A DNA stretch of 64,000 bases, taken from NCBI RefSeq assembly GCF_900108585.1, contig NZ_UESZ01000001.1:806001-870000 (forward strand), given 5' to 3'. Source of the DNA: Branchiibius hedensis. Its GTDB lineage: Bacteria; Actinomycetota; Actinomycetes; Actinomycetales; Dermatophilaceae. The notes under the pieces were generated by a model, which was not told the DNA's origin, did not search any database, and saw only the letters and a list, made by a program, of their open reading frames with translations. The position numbers and the translations under genes were made by a program. Positions 47,710-58,201 of the stretch are shown one piece after another (position 1 is the stretch's first letter; each line of letters starts with the position of its first letter).

Positions 47710-49656
47710 GTGACTCCGTCGTCCCAACCCCCGCGCAGCAAGACCCGACCCGCGGGCGCGGGCACGAAGCCAGCGCGCGTGGCCTCCGGCGGCCCCAAGG
47801 CGAACCGGGCACCGGCACGTGCGGCAGCCACTCCGCCTCGGCAACCCCGGCGCACCAAGCCCGTGCGGCTGGGCATGGGACACCCGCGTCGGCGGGCTCG
47901 CTTCCTGATGGTCGCGGTGCTGTTCATCTTCAGTCTGTTGGCGGCGCAGATGTTCCGGATCCAGGGCATCGATGCGGCCACCGTCGCGCAGCAGGCGTAC
48001 GAGTCGCGAGTGGCCAAGGTGACCACGCCGGCCGCCCGCGGCAGCATCGTCAGCGATGACGGCACCGCTTTGGCGGTGACCGTCGAGCGACGCAACGTCA
48101 CGGCGGACGCCACGGCGACCGCGCAGTACGGCAACAACAACGGTGTGCGCACCGACGCCGCGCTGCGCAACGCCGCGGAGAAGATCGCCCCGATCGTCCA
48201 GGCCGACCCGAACGCGCTCTACGCGACCCTCGTCAAGGCCAACGCGGCCAATTCCCAGTTCGTCTACTTGGTCAAAGACATCTCACCGGCGCAGTGGAAG
48301 CAGATCAACGCGCTGGGGATCCCGGGGATCTACTCCGAGACGGTTATGAAGCGTGAGTACCCGCAGGGCACCAGTGTCGCGCCGCTGGTCGGGTGGGTGA
48401 ACGCCGCCGGTGTCGGCTCCGGCGGCGTCGAGGCGATGGAGAACAAACTGCTGAACGGCACACCCGGCGTGCACGTCTTCGAACGGGACGCCTACGGGCA
48501 GCCGATCGCGACCGGTGAGTCCAAGGACACCCCGGCAACCCCCGGTGAGTCGGTCAAACTCACCATCGACAACGACTTGCAGTGGTACGCCTCCAACGCG
48601 ATCGCGGCCGAGGTCAAGAAGTACAACGCCGACGATGGGTCGGTCGTCGTCCTCGATCTGAACGGACACATCAAGGCGGCGGCGTCCTACCCCAGCTTCG
48701 ACAACAACAACATCGGCGCGGCCACGGGCAACCTCAACTCGCTGCCCTTCACCCAGGCGTACGAACCCGGCTCGACCAGCAAGCTGGTGACCTTCTCCGC
48801 GTTGTTGCAGGAGGGGACGACGACCCCGACCAGCCAGTTCACGGTCCCCAACCGGCTGCAGCGGGGCACCAAGACGCTGCAGGATTCACACAACCACGCC
48901 ACCCTGTCGCTGACCTCGGCCGGCATCGTGGCCGAGTCCTCGAACATCGGCACCGTGCTCGCCGGTGAGCAAATGGATCCAGCGACCATGTACTCCTACA
49001 TGAAGAAATTCGGGTACGGCGCGAGCACAGGGGTCGGGTTCCCGGGCGAGAGCGGTGGCCTGCTGGCGAACTACAGCAAGTGGGATGCTGCCCAGCGCTA
49101 CACCGTGCTCTACGGACAGGGCCTGTCCACGACGCTGCTGCAGCAGGCCTCGGTGGCCCAGACCATCGCCAACAAGGGAGTGCGCACTCCGCTGTCGTTG
49201 ATCGCGGGGACCAGCACCGACGGTCAGACCTGGACTGCGCCGCAGGACTCGCGCACACCCACCCGCGTGGTCTCCGAACAAGTCGCGCAGGAGATGACCA
49301 CCATGATGGAGGGCGTGGTCGATGACAAGAACGGCACGGCGCCCAGCGCCAAGGTGGCCGGTTACAACGTGGCCGGGAAGACCGGTACGGCTGACCGCTA
49401 CAGCGTGATCGCGCACGGTTACCGCGGTCACGTGGCCTCCTTCGTCGGCTTCGCCCCGGTCGATAATCCGCAGTACATCGTCGCGGTGATGGTCGACAAC
49501 CCCAAGTCCGGCTCGATCTTCGGCGGCGACATCGCGGCACCGGTCTTCTCCCAGATCATGGGGTACGCGCTGCACCGCGGCGGCGCCCCGCTGGACACCA
49601 CCAAGCCCACGCTGTTCCCCACCACCTGGGATCACAAGACCGAGTCGGACGACTGA
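47710..49656 (+). CDS. ftsI: Septal peptidoglycan transpeptidase (PBP3/FtsI, PbpB)
   Basis: A 648-residue class B penicillin-binding protein. A basic N-terminus and one helix (about residues 64-84) precede the dimerisation domain and the transpeptidase domain with STSK (nucleophile Ser 355), SSN (about 411) and KTGT (about 557). It cross-links septal peptidoglycan with FtsW. GTG 47710. Immediately followed, 15 bases on, by murF; murE is not in between. Confidence 0.96.
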   Translation: MTPSSQPPRSKTRPAGAGTKPARVASGGPKANRAPARAAATPPRQPRRTKPVRLGMGHPRRRARFLMVAVLFIFSLLAAQMFRIQGIDAATVAQQAYESRVAKVTTPAARGSIVSDDGTALAVTVERRNVTADATATAQYGNNNGVRTDAALRNAAEKIAPIVQADPNALYATLVKANAANSQFVYLVKDISPAQWKQINALGIPGIYSETVMKREYPQGTSVAPLVGWVNAAGVGSGGVEAMENKLLNGTPGVHVFERDAYGQPIATGESKDTPATPGESVKLTIDNDLQWYASNAIAAEVKKYNADDGSVVVLDLNGHIKAAASYPSFDNNNIGAATGNLNSLPFTQAYEPGSTSKLVTFSALLQEGTTTPTSQFTVPNRLQRGTKTLQDSHNHATLSLTSAGIVAESSNIGTVLAGEQMDPATMYSYMKKFGYGASTGVGFPGESGGLLANYSKWDAAQRYTVLYGQGLSTTLLQQASVAQTIANKGVRTPLSLIAGTSTDGQTWTAPQDSRTPTRVVSEQVAQEMTTMMEGVVDDKNGTAPSAKVAGYNVAGKTGTADRYSVIAHGYRGHVASFVGFAPVDNPQYIVAVMVDNPKSGSIFGGDIAAPVFSQIMGYALHRGGAPLDTTKPTLFPTTWDHKTESDD

Positions 49657-49670
49657 CAACACCCAGTCCG

Positions 49671-51068
49671 ATGATTCCGCTCTCCCTATCCCAGATCGCT
49701 CGCGCCGTCGACGCCGAGCTGGTCGCTGCAGACGCCGCGGACCTCGTGGTCGACGGTCCCGTGGTGATCGACTCCCGGCTGGCCGGCCCGGGCTCGCTGT
49801 ACGTCGCCCGGATCGGTGAACACGCCGACGGTCACCAGTTCGCTCCGGCCGCTGTCGCGAACGGTGCGGTGGCCGTGCTCGGGCTGCGGCCGATCGAGGA
49901 CGTCCCGACGCTCGTCGTACCTGACGTCCAGGACGCCTTCGCGCGGTTGGCCCGGTTCGTCGTCGACCAGAGTCCCGGTCTGCAGATCGTGGGGATCACC
50001 GGTAGCTCCGGCAAGACCTCGACGAAGGATCTGCTGGCCCAGGTGCTGACCACCCAGGGCCCGACGGTTGCCCCGGTCGGGTCGTTCAACTCCGAGGTCG
50101 GCGTACCCCTCACCGTGTGCCGGGTGGCGCCCGATACGCGGTATCTCGTGGCGGAGATGGGCGCGGACGGCGTGGGCCACATCGCCTACCTGACCACCAT
50201 CGCACCGCCGCGGATCGGCATCGTGCTCAACGTCGGTACCGCACACCTGGCCGGTTTCGGCAGCGTCGAGGCGATCGCGTCGACCAAATCGGAGCTGGTC
50301 GCCGCGCTGCCAGCCGAGGGGTTGGCCATCCTGAACGCCGACGACGACCGGGTGCGGGCCATGCGGGCCGTGACCGATGCCCGGGTCCTGTTGGTCGGCA
50401 CCAGTGCCGACGCCGATCTTCGCGCCAGCGACGTACGTCTCGACGACGCCGGACGCGCGCAATTTGTGGTGCACGGCTGGGCCGCCGAGCCGGTAGCTGT
50501 CGCGTTGCGACTGGCCGGTGCGCATCACGTCGGTAACGCCCTGGCCGTGCTGGCGGCGGCTCGCGAACTGCGCGTCCCCGACGAGCAGGCGCTCGCCGCG
50601 GTCCAGGCCGCCGGTCCGGTGAGCCGCTGGCGGATGGAGATCTTCGACCTGCCCAACGGGGTCCGGGTTGTCAATGACGCGTACAACGCCAACCCCGATT
50701 CGATGGCCGCGGCGCTGCGGGCGCTGGCCGCGATGGGGTCCGGTCGGCGGACGATTGCCGTGCTCGGTCAGATGCTCGAACTCGGCGACATTTCGCTGGC
50801 CGCCCACGAGCAGGTCGGGCGGTTGGCCGGCCAGCTGGGCATCGACGTACTGGTAGCGGTGGGGCCCGGAGCCGAACCGATCGGAACCGAAGCGCAGGCG
50901 GACGGGGTTTCGGTACGGTTCGTAGCGGATGTCGATGCCGCGCACGAGCAGTTGCGCGGCATGATGGAAGATGGCGACGTCGTTTTGTTCAAATCGAGTA
51001 GGGATTCCGGCTTGCGTTACCTGGGGGATCGCATCATCACCGAAGCCGGAGGAGTGGTGCCGCAGTGA
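49671..51068 (+). CDS. murF: UDP-MurNAc-tripeptide:D-Ala-D-Ala ligase
   Basis: A 465-residue Mur ligase. P-loop [13 protein letters not shown] near residue 108, the MurF-type [10 protein letters not shown] and [11 protein letters not shown] in the second half. It adds D-Ala-D-Ala to the UDP-MurNAc-tripeptide. These motifs separate it from MurE. Its stop overlaps the mraY start (GTGA). Confidence 0.96.
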   Translation: MIPLSLSQIARAVDAELVAADAADLVVDGPVVIDSRLAGPGSLYVARIGEHADGHQFAPAAVANGAVAVLGLRPIEDVPTLVVPDVQDAFARLARFVVDQSPGLQIVGITGSSGKTSTKDLLAQVLTTQGPTVAPVGSFNSEVGVPLTVCRVAPDTRYLVAEMGADGVGHIAYLTTIAPPRIGIVLNVGTAHLAGFGSVEAIASTKSELVAALPAEGLAILNADDDRVRAMRAVTDARVLLVGTSADADLRASDVRLDDAGRAQFVVHGWAAEPVAVALRLAGAHHVGNALAVLAAARELRVPDEQALAAVQAAGPVSRWRMEIFDLPNGVRVVNDAYNANPDSMAAALRALAAMGSGRRTIAVLGQMLELGDISLAAHEQVGRLAGQLGIDVLVAVGPGAEPIGTEAQADGVSVRFVADVDAAHEQLRGMMEDGDVVLFKSSRDSGLRYLGDRIITEAGGVVPQ

Positions 51069-52150
51069 AGGCCGTCCTCATCGGTTCACTGACCGCACTG
51101 CTGATCGGTCTGTTCGGTACCCGGGCCTTCATCGGCTTCCTGGTGAAGAAAGGCTACGGCCAGTTCATCCGGGACGACGGACCAACCAGTCACCACACCA
51201 AGCGCGGCACCCCCACCATGGGCGGGGCGGTGATCATCGGGGCAACCCTGGTCGGGTACGCCGTGGCTCACCTGGCCACGCTCAGCGCCCCGAGCGTGTC
51301 CGGGCTGCTCGTCCTCGGGCTGATGGTCGGTCTGGGTGCGGTCGGGTTCGCCGATGACTGGACCAAGATCAGCCGGCACCGGTCCCTGGGACTGAACACC
51401 TACCAGAAGCTGGCCTGTCAGGTGGTGATGGCAACCATCTTCGCCATCCTCGCCGTGAACTTCCCCGACAAGGGCGGGCGGACGCCGGCCAGCTGGCACA
51501 TCTCCTTCGTGCGGGACACCTGGGTCAACCTGGCCTTCGCCGGCACTGCGGTGGGCCTGATCCTGTTCATCATCTGGGCCAACCTGCTGGTCGCGGGTAC
51601 CTCCAACGGCGTCAATCTCACCGACGGTCTCGACGGCCTGGCGACCGGTGCCTGTGTGATGGTCTTCGGCGCCTACCTGTTGATCTGCATCTGGCAGTTC
51701 AACCAGAACTGCGAGTACGTCGAGACGACCAAGTGTTACAACGTGCGCGACCCCTACGACCTTGCCGTGATCGCCGGTTGTATCACCGCCGCGTGTTTCG
51801 GCTTCCTGTGGTGGAACGCCGCGCCCGCCAAGATCTTCATGGGCGATACCGGCTCGCTGGCGCTGGGTGGTGCCCTCGCTGGTCTGGCGATCACCACCCG
51901 CACCGAACTCCTGCTGGTGATCATCGCCGGGCTCTTCGTCATGGAGGCCGTCTCGGTGATCCTGCAGGTCGGCTCGTTCAAGCTACGCGGCGGTAAACGG
52001 GTCTTCCGCATGGCCCCGATCCATCACCATTTCGAGTTACTCGGCTGGGCGGAGATCACCGTCACGGTGCGGTTCTGGATCATCGCCGGGCTGTGCGTGT
52101 CAGTCGGCTTGGGCCTCTTCTACGCAGAGTGGGTTGTCGGTGCCTCCTGA
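51065..52150 (+). CDS. mraY: Phospho-MurNAc-pentapeptide transferase
   Basis: A 361-residue ten-helix membrane enzyme that makes lipid I from UDP-MurNAc-pentapeptide and undecaprenyl phosphate. Seen: [13 protein letters not shown], the DDWTKI Asp pair, [10 protein letters not shown], and [12 protein letters not shown] with HHHFELLGW after it. GTG 51065 overlaps the murF stop. Confidence 0.97.
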   Translation: MKAVLIGSLTALLIGLFGTRAFIGFLVKKGYGQFIRDDGPTSHHTKRGTPTMGGAVIIGATLVGYAVAHLATLSAPSVSGLLVLGLMVGLGAVGFADDWTKISRHRSLGLNTYQKLACQVVMATIFAILAVNFPDKGGRTPASWHISFVRDTWVNLAFAGTAVGLILFIIWANLLVAGTSNGVNLTDGLDGLATGACVMVFGAYLLICIWQFNQNCEYVETTKCYNVRDPYDLAVIAGCITAACFGFLWWNAAPAKIFMGDTGSLALGGALAGLAITTRTELLLVIIAGLFVMEAVSVILQVGSFKLRGGKRVFRMAPIHHHFELLGWAEITVTVRFWIIAGLCVSVGLGLFYAEWVVGAS

Positions 52151-53660
52151 ATCCGGTGAGTTGTGGCCGGTGGACCCGGCGTACGAACCCCTGCGCGGTG
52201 CCCTCGAACTGACCCACCGGGACGCCGACTGGTCCGGGCTGTCCGTTGCCGTGATGGGACTGGGCGTCAGCGGTTTCGCCGCGGCCGACGCGCTGCTCGA
52301 ACGCGGTGCCACCGTCACCGTGCTGTCCAGTTCCCGCACCGAGCGCGAGGCCGAACGCGCGCAGATCCTCGAGGTGCTCGGGGCGAGCGTGCTCTTCGGC
52401 GCGCAGCACCAGCAGGCCCCGCCCGCTGGCACCAATCTGGTGGTCACCTCACCGGTGGTGCCCCCGACCCATCCCCTCATGGTCGCCGCCGACGCGGCGG
52501 GTATCCCGATCTGGGGCGAGGTCGAACTCGCCTGGCGGATGCGGGCGCGGGAGGGCGCGGCGCCCTGGCTGACCGTGACCGGCACCAACGGCAAGACCAC
52601 CACGGTGACCATGCTGGAGTCGATCCTGCGCGCGTCTGGTCTGCGGGCGGTTGCTGCTGGAAACGTCGGCCTGCCGATCCTGGAAGCTGTCCTGCACCCC
52701 GAGCCCTACGACGTGATCGCGGTCGAATTGTCCAGCTTCCAGTTGTACTGGTCGCGCTCCATCTCACCGGTCGCGTCGGTATGCCTCAACGTGGCCCCCG
52801 ATCACATCGATTGGCACGGTTCCTTCGAGGAGTACGCCCGCTGCAAGGGGCGTGTCTACGAGCGGACCCAGGTGGCCTGCCTCTACAACGAACAGGACAC
52901 CCTCACCCGCGAACTGGTCGAGCAGGCGGAGGTGGTCGAGGGTGCCCGCGCGATCGGTTTCACCCTCGGCATCCCCGCGGTCTCCATGCTCGGTGTCGTC
53001 GACGATGCGCTCGCCGACCGTGCGTTCGTCGAGGACCGTCGGCACAACGCGGCCGAGTTGGCCCGGTTCGCAGACCTTTCCGTGGCCGGCGAGGATCCCG
53101 CACCGCACTACGTCGCCAACGCCCTGGCTGCGGCCGGGCTGGCGCGGGCGTACGGCGTAGCCCCCGTCGCCGTGCGCGACGGGCTGCGCGACTACCGCCC
53201 GCAACCGCACCGCACGACCCACGTGGTCACCCACGAAGGCGTCCGCTACATCGACGACTCCAAGGCCACCAATCCCCAAGCGGCCGGCGCCGCGCTCGCG
53301 GCCTACGACCCGATCGTCTGGATCGCCGGCGGTCAGTTGAAGGGCGCCGAGATCGATGACCTGGTGCGCGAGTCGGCGTCCCGATTGCGCACCGCGATCG
53401 TGCTCGGCGTGGACCGGGAGTTGATCGTGGCCGCGTTGCAGCGACACGCACCCGATGTCCCACGGCTGGTCATCGATGACACCGACACTGGTGCCATGGA
53501 TCAGGCGGTGGCGATGGCGATCGAAGCCGCCCGACCGGGCGACACCGTGCTGCTGTCCCCGGCGGCCGCGTCGCTGGACATGTTCGAGAACTACGGTGCC
53601 CGCGGTGATGCGTTCGCCGCCGCGGTTCGTCGGGCTCTGCACCTGGACGAAGACGCGTGA
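52134..53660 (+). CDS. murD: UDP-MurNAc-L-Ala:D-Glu ligase
   Basis: A 508-residue Mur ligase. An N-terminal nucleotide-binding loop ([17 protein letters not shown], in part), the P-loop [10 protein letters not shown] near residue 148, and the late [15 protein letters not shown] typical of MurD. TTG 52134 or GTG 52140 may be the start; both lie within the mraY end, and the next possible starts would remove part of the fold. Its stop overlaps ftsW. Confidence 0.95.
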   Translation: MSVPPESGELWPVDPAYEPLRGALELTHRDADWSGLSVAVMGLGVSGFAAADALLERGATVTVLSSSRTEREAERAQILEVLGASVLFGAQHQQAPPAGTNLVVTSPVVPPTHPLMVAADAAGIPIWGEVELAWRMRAREGAAPWLTVTGTNGKTTTVTMLESILRASGLRAVAAGNVGLPILEAVLHPEPYDVIAVELSSFQLYWSRSISPVASVCLNVAPDHIDWHGSFEEYARCKGRVYERTQVACLYNEQDTLTRELVEQAEVVEGARAIGFTLGIPAVSMLGVVDDALADRAFVEDRRHNAAELARFADLSVAGEDPAPHYVANALAAAGLARAYGVAPVAVRDGLRDYRPQPHRTTHVVTHEGVRYIDDSKATNPQAAGAALAAYDPIVWIAGGQLKGAEIDDLVRESASRLRTAIVLGVDRELIVAALQRHAPDVPRLVIDDTDTGAMDQAVAMAIEAARPGDTVLLSPAAASLDMFENYGARGDAFAAAVRRALHLDEDA

Positions 53661-54910
53661 CCGCTTCGACCGGTGCTGACCGCGCCGCACCGGCCGGCGG
53701 ATTTCGTCGCGCCGTCCACGCCGCCTGGGAGCGTCTGGAATCGCCGGTTGCGCCCTACTACCTGATCCTGGGCTCGACGGTGTTGCTCACCGTCTTCGGT
53801 TTGGTGATGGTGCTGTCCGCCTCCAGCGTCGAACTGCTCACCAGCAACAAGTCGCCGTACTCGGCGTTCATCAACCAGGCGGTTTTCGCGACGGTCGGCG
53901 CAGTGGGTGCCCTCGTCGCCAGCCAGCTGCCGGTGGTCTGGTGGAAGCGTCTGGCGTTCCCGATCTATGCGCTGGCCGTGGTGCTGTTGGCAGCGGTCAT
54001 GCAGTTCGGCGTCACGATCGGCGGGAACAAGAACTGGCTGAGTTTCGGTGGGATCACCCTGCAGCCCTCCGAATTGGCCAAACTCGCCCTCGTCCTGGTC
54101 GGTGGCGCGGTGCTGACCCGCAAGCGACCGCTGATCGGCCAGGCCCGCCACGCCCTCATTCCGTACGTCCTGCCCCTGGCGCTGATCGCGATCGGGCTGG
54201 TCATGGCCGGGCAGGACCTCGGCACGACCTTGGTGCTCGGCTTGATCGTGGGAACCGCACTGTTCGTCGCCGGGATGCGGCTGCGGATCTTCGGCGTCTT
54301 CGCTGCTCTGGTCGCCGTGCTGGCCGTCGTCGGAGTCATCACCCGGGGCAGTCGGATGAGCCGCATCAACGCCTGGGTCGGTAGCTGCAGTGACGTGCAC
54401 GCCGAAGGCTGCTGGCAGAAGGTGCACGGGCTCTACGCGATGGCAGACGGCGGCTGGTGGGGGGTCGGCCTCGGCGCATCGCGGGAGAAGTGGTCCTGGC
54501 TTCCAGAGGCGCACAACGACTTCATCTTCGCGATCGTGGGCGAGGAACTCGGCCTTCCCGGCACACTGGCCCTTCTTGCCCTGTACGTCGCCCTCGCCTT
54601 CGGCTGTTACCGGTTGATCGTGCTGTCCCGGGACAACTTCGTGCGGATCACCACCGCGGCGACGATGGTGTGGATCATCGGCCAAGCGGCTATCAACATC
54701 GGCTCGGTGACCGGCCTGCTGCCGATCATCGGGATCCCGTTGCCGTTGCTGTCCTCCGGAGGTTCGGCGTTGATCACGACCCTGGTCGCGCTCGGCATGC
54801 TCTTGTCGTTCGCGCGCAACGAGCCACAGTGCAAACGCATGCTCGGGTCCCGCCCGAGTGTGGTGCGCAGCGCGATGGCCGTACTCCCGGCGCGGGGGAA
54901 GCGTTCGTGA
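53657..54910 (+). CDS. ftsW: Septal peptidoglycan glycosyltransferase FtsW
   Basis: A 417-residue SEDS polymerase with about ten helices. Seen: NWLSFGGITLQPSELAKLALVL (in parts), QDLGTTLVL, PEAHNDFIFAIVGEELG (in part) and PLPLLSSGGSALI at the end. It polymerises septal glycan with FtsI. GTG 53657 overlaps the murD stop (GTGA). Confidence 0.96.
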   Translation: MTASTGADRAAPAGGFRRAVHAAWERLESPVAPYYLILGSTVLLTVFGLVMVLSASSVELLTSNKSPYSAFINQAVFATVGAVGALVASQLPVVWWKRLAFPIYALAVVLLAAVMQFGVTIGGNKNWLSFGGITLQPSELAKLALVLVGGAVLTRKRPLIGQARHALIPYVLPLALIAIGLVMAGQDLGTTLVLGLIVGTALFVAGMRLRIFGVFAALVAVLAVVGVITRGSRMSRINAWVGSCSDVHAEGCWQKVHGLYAMADGGWWGVGLGASREKWSWLPEAHNDFIFAIVGEELGLPGTLALLALYVALAFGCYRLIVLSRDNFVRITTAATMVWIIGQAAINIGSVTGLLPIIGIPLPLLSSGGSALITTLVALGMLLSFARNEPQCKRMLGSRPSVVRSAMAVLPARGKRS

Positions 54911-56019
54911 GCGACGCGCCCTCGGTCGTCCTCGCCGGCGGCGGGACGGCCGGTCACATCTCGCCGTTACTCGCCACCGCTGAGGCGCTGCTGATCGCCC
55001 ATCCCGACGCCCGGATCACGGCGCTGGGTAGTTACGGCGGGCTGGAAGAGCGCATCGTGCCCGCCGCCGGTGTCGACCTGCGGCTGATCCCCAAGGCAGC
55101 CTTCCCCCGACGCCCCGATCTGGACGCGGTGAGGTTTCCCGCCCGCCTGCGCAGCGCCGTACGCACCACGCGGGACCTGCTGCGTGAAGTGGACGCGGAT
55201 GCGGTCGTGGGGTTCGGCGGGTTCGTCAGCCCGCCGGCGTTCCTGGCGGCTCGTCGCTCCCGCGTGCCGATCGTCGTACACGAGGGCAACGCCATGCCGG
55301 GGATGGCCACCAAACTCGGTGCGCGGTTGACCGATCACGTCGCCACGACGTTCCGGGCCACCGATCTGCCGCACGCCATCCGCACGGGAATGCCGTTGCG
55401 GCAACAGATCACGTCGGTGGATCGGGCCGCCCTGCGACCGGAGGCGCTGGCTACCTACGGACTGGCCGATGACCGGCCGACCGTGCTGGTCACGGGTGGA
55501 TCCCTTGGTGCTCAATCGATCAACGACGCCTTCGCCGGGGCGGTGCGCGACCTGCGTGCGGCCGGGATCCAGGTGCTCCACATCAGCGGTCGCGGCAAGG
55601 AATTCGACCCCGGCCCGGGAGCGGCGGGTGATCCGGTGTACGTCGTCGTCCCGTACGCCGATCGCATGGAACTCGCGTACGCCGTGGCTGACCTGGTGGT
55701 CACCCGGGCGGGCGGCAACATGGTCTGCGAGGTCGGATCGCTCGGATTGCCAGCGGTTTTCGTCCCCTTGCCGCACGGCAACGGCGAGCAACGGCTGAAC
55801 GCTGGCGACGCCGTCGATGCCGGGGCCGCGGTGCTGGTGCCCGATGATGAGTTCACCGCCGGTTGGATCGCCGCCAACCTGCCCGGCCTGGTTCGTGACA
55901 CCGAGCGTCTCGCGGCGATGTCGGAGGCTGCGTCCGGACAAGGCCATCAACACGCAGCGGCCGCACTGGTGGCCATCATCGACGAAGCGATAGGGGAGCG
56001 CGCCCATGGTGTTCGGTAG
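54907..56019 (+). CDS. murG: Undecaprenyl-PP-MurNAc-pentapeptide GlcNAc transferase
   Basis: A 370-residue glycosyltransferase that makes lipid II. The N-terminal GGGTAGHISPLLATAEAL (in part), GFGGFVSPPAFLAA, HEGNAMPGMATKL and the late TRAGGNMVCEVGSLGLPAVFVPLP (in parts) are all MurG signatures. GTG 54907 overlaps the ftsW stop. Peripheral on the inner membrane face. Confidence 0.96.
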   Translation: MSDAPSVVLAGGGTAGHISPLLATAEALLIAHPDARITALGSYGGLEERIVPAAGVDLRLIPKAAFPRRPDLDAVRFPARLRSAVRTTRDLLREVDADAVVGFGGFVSPPAFLAARRSRVPIVVHEGNAMPGMATKLGARLTDHVATTFRATDLPHAIRTGMPLRQQITSVDRAALRPEALATYGLADDRPTVLVTGGSLGAQSINDAFAGAVRDLRAAGIQVLHISGRGKEFDPGPGAAGDPVYVVVPYADRMELAYAVADLVVTRAGGNMVCEVGSLGLPAVFVPLPHGNGEQRLNAGDAVDAGAAVLVPDDEFTAGWIAANLPGLVRDTERLAAMSEAASGQGHQHAAAALVAIIDEAIGERAHGVR

Positions 56020-57478
56020 GAACGACCGGTTCGATTTCTCGGTTCCGTTGCCGCACCTGGCCGATGCCACGCACGTGCACTTCATCGCAATCGGTGGTTC
56101 GGGGATGGTCGGCATCGCCAAACTGTTCCTGGGGTACCGCCGCCCGGACGGCTCGGCGATCACCGTCACCGGGTCGGATCGCGCCGAATCCGAACGGGTT
56201 TCCGACGTCCGTGAGCACGGGGCAACGGTCACCATCGGCCAGAGCGCGCAGACCGCGCGCGACCTGCCCGATGGAGCGTGGGTCGTGGTGTCGACCGCGA
56301 TCCGGGAGGACAACCCGGAGTTGCAGGTGGCCCGGGAGCGCGGACTGCTGATCCTGCACCGGAGCCAGGCGATCGTCGTGGCGATGGACGGGCGTGCCGC
56401 GATTGCCGTCACCGGCACCAACGGCAAGACGACGACCAGTTCGATGGCCACCGTCGCGATGCGCGCGTGCGGTCTTGATCCGTCCTTCATCACCGGGGCT
56501 GCCATCGGCGGCATCGGCGCGAGTTCCGGTGCGGGGCAAGGCGATTACTACGTAGCTGAGGTGGATGAGTCCGACGGATCCTTTGTGGTCTACCACCCGA
56601 AGGTCGCCATCGTCACGAGTATCCGCGAGGACCACCTCGACTTCTGGGGCGACCTGGACACGATGTTCGACGGCTACGTCTCGTTCGCCGAGACCATCCA
56701 GGCGGGCGGTCTTCTCGCCGCGTGTGCCGATGAGGTCGGTTCGGCCCGTTTGGCGCAGGTGGCACGGGACCGGGGGATCCGGACCGCGACCTACGGTCAT
56801 GGGGCCGAAGCCGATCTGCAACTGACCCAGGAGTTGCTGGGCCCGAAGGAGTGGGCAGCCACCGTACGGTTCGCCGACACGGGGGAGGAGCACCGCATGA
56901 GCGTGCAGATCCCCGGCGCTGTCAACCTGATGAACGCCGCATCCGTGGTGCTTGCCCTGAGCGAGGGGCTGGGGGTCGCACGCGACCGTGCGGTCTGGGC
57001 TGTCGGCGAATTCACCAGTGTCAAAAGGCGTTTCGAGCTGCGCGGCACACCGCGGGGCATTCGGGTCATCGACGACTACGCGCACAACGCCGACAAGGTC
57101 GCCGCCCTCGTCCAGACCGGTGTTGCCACTAAGGGCGACGGCAAGGTGATCGCGGTTTTCCAGCCGCACCTGTTCACCCGCACACAACGCTTCGCCCAGG
57201 AGTTCGCCGACGCCATGGCGCCGGCCGATGTCGCGATCGTGATGGACGTCGCGCCATCCCGGGAGGATCCGATCCCCGGCGTGACGGGTGCGGTGATCGC
57301 CGACCGCATCGTCGGCACGACTGCCCTCTATACGCCGACCGACGACGCAACCATTGAGGCGATCCTCGAGCACGCTGCGCCGGGGGACCTGGTGCTGCTG
57401 GCCGGATCCGGATACGTCACCACGATCGTTCCGCGGATCGTCGCCTCCCTGGAGAGCGGACACCTCGAGCCGGTCTGA
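56006..57478 (+). CDS. murC: UDP-MurNAc:L-alanine ligase
   Basis: A 490-residue Mur ligase. IAIGGSGMVGIAKLFL at the start, P-loop [12 protein letters not shown] near residue 135, EVDESDGSF, and the late DDYAHNADKVAAL and FQPHLFTRTQRF. It overlaps the end of murG by 14 bases. In most actinobacteria ftsQ follows; here an antisense regulator gene begins eight bases later. Confidence 0.96.
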   Translation: MVFGRNDRFDFSVPLPHLADATHVHFIAIGGSGMVGIAKLFLGYRRPDGSAITVTGSDRAESERVSDVREHGATVTIGQSAQTARDLPDGAWVVVSTAIREDNPELQVARERGLLILHRSQAIVVAMDGRAAIAVTGTNGKTTTSSMATVAMRACGLDPSFITGAAIGGIGASSGAGQGDYYVAEVDESDGSFVVYHPKVAIVTSIREDHLDFWGDLDTMFDGYVSFAETIQAGGLLAACADEVGSARLAQVARDRGIRTATYGHGAEADLQLTQELLGPKEWAATVRFADTGEEHRMSVQIPGAVNLMNAASVVLALSEGLGVARDRAVWAVGEFTSVKRRFELRGTPRGIRVIDDYAHNADKVAALVQTGVATKGDGKVIAVFQPHLFTRTQRFAQEFADAMAPADVAIVMDVAPSREDPIPGVTGAVIADRIVGTTALYTPTDDATIEAILEHAAPGDLVLLAGSGYVTTIVPRIVASLESGHLEPV

Positions 57479-57485
57479 ACCGGCG

Positions 57486-58166
57486 CTACCAGCGGGCCTG
57501 TCGCTGCCAGTCGTCGTCGCCGATGAGGTATCCGTCCGCGATCAGGGCAGCTGCCAGTTCTTCGCGGCTACGCACCGGGACGCCGTTCTGGCGGTACTTG
57601 CGCCGAGTAGCGGCGATGTGGGTCTTCACCGTGGCTGGGGCCAACCCCAGGGAGCGGCCGATCGCTGCCGGCGTCAGGCCGCGTCGGGAGGCGTGCAGAC
57701 TGGCCAGCTGCAATTCGCGGTCGGTCAACGTGGTCCCGGTCGCGGCTCGGTCCGGGCGGCGATGAGGACGTTCGGCGGTCATCGCACAGATCGTCGTCAC
57801 GATGCTGTCCAACGCGCGGGACGGCTCCAACCACGCCACCGCACCCTCGGCGAAGGCACGCTCGCGCAGCGCCGGGGAGTATCGCGTGCCCAGCACGATG
57901 ACCCCCGAGCGTTCGCGCACCAGACTGCGCACCTTCAAGGCGAGGGGTACGTGATCGTCAAGGTAGGCATCGACGATCGCCCAGGCCGGGGCGAAATCCC
58001 ACCGCCTGGCGAAGTCTGCCCAGGAGTAGAAGGCGTCGACCGCGACGACGTGATCGGCGCCGTCCAGGCCCTCGCGCAGGGCGTCGGCCACGACGGGGCT
58101 GCTGTGCAGCACGATCAGTCTGCGACGGCCGACCGGGGCCGCTGCAACCTTGGCCTGCTCGCTCAC
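57486..58166 (-). CDS. LuxR-type regulator with atypical receiver domain
   Basis: A 226-residue protein with an N-terminal receiver-like fold and a C-terminal LuxR/GerE helix-turn-helix (TLTDRELQLASLHASRRGL in parts, then IGRSLGLAPATVKTHIAATRRKY in parts). The receiver keeps an Asp after strand 3 (AIVDAY) but lacks the acidic pair after strand 1 (IVLHSS) and the strand-5 Lys (AWLEPS), so it is probably not phosphorylated in the usual way. No kinase is nearby. It occupies, antisense, the place of ftsQ and is divergent from its paralogue (35-base gap). Confidence 0.85.
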   Translation of the reverse strand: MSEQAKVAAAPVGRRRLIVLHSSPVVADALREGLDGADHVVAVDAFYSWADFARRWDFAPAWAIVDAYLDDHVPLALKVRSLVRERSGVIVLGTRYSPALRERAFAEGAVAWLEPSRALDSIVTTICAMTAERPHRRPDRAATGTTLTDRELQLASLHASRRGLTPAAIGRSLGLAPATVKTHIAATRRKYRQNGVPVRSREELAAALIADGYLIGDDDWQRQARW

Positions 58167-58201
58167 ATCGGCACACGGTAGTAGCCCAGCTGTGTGATGG
58201 G

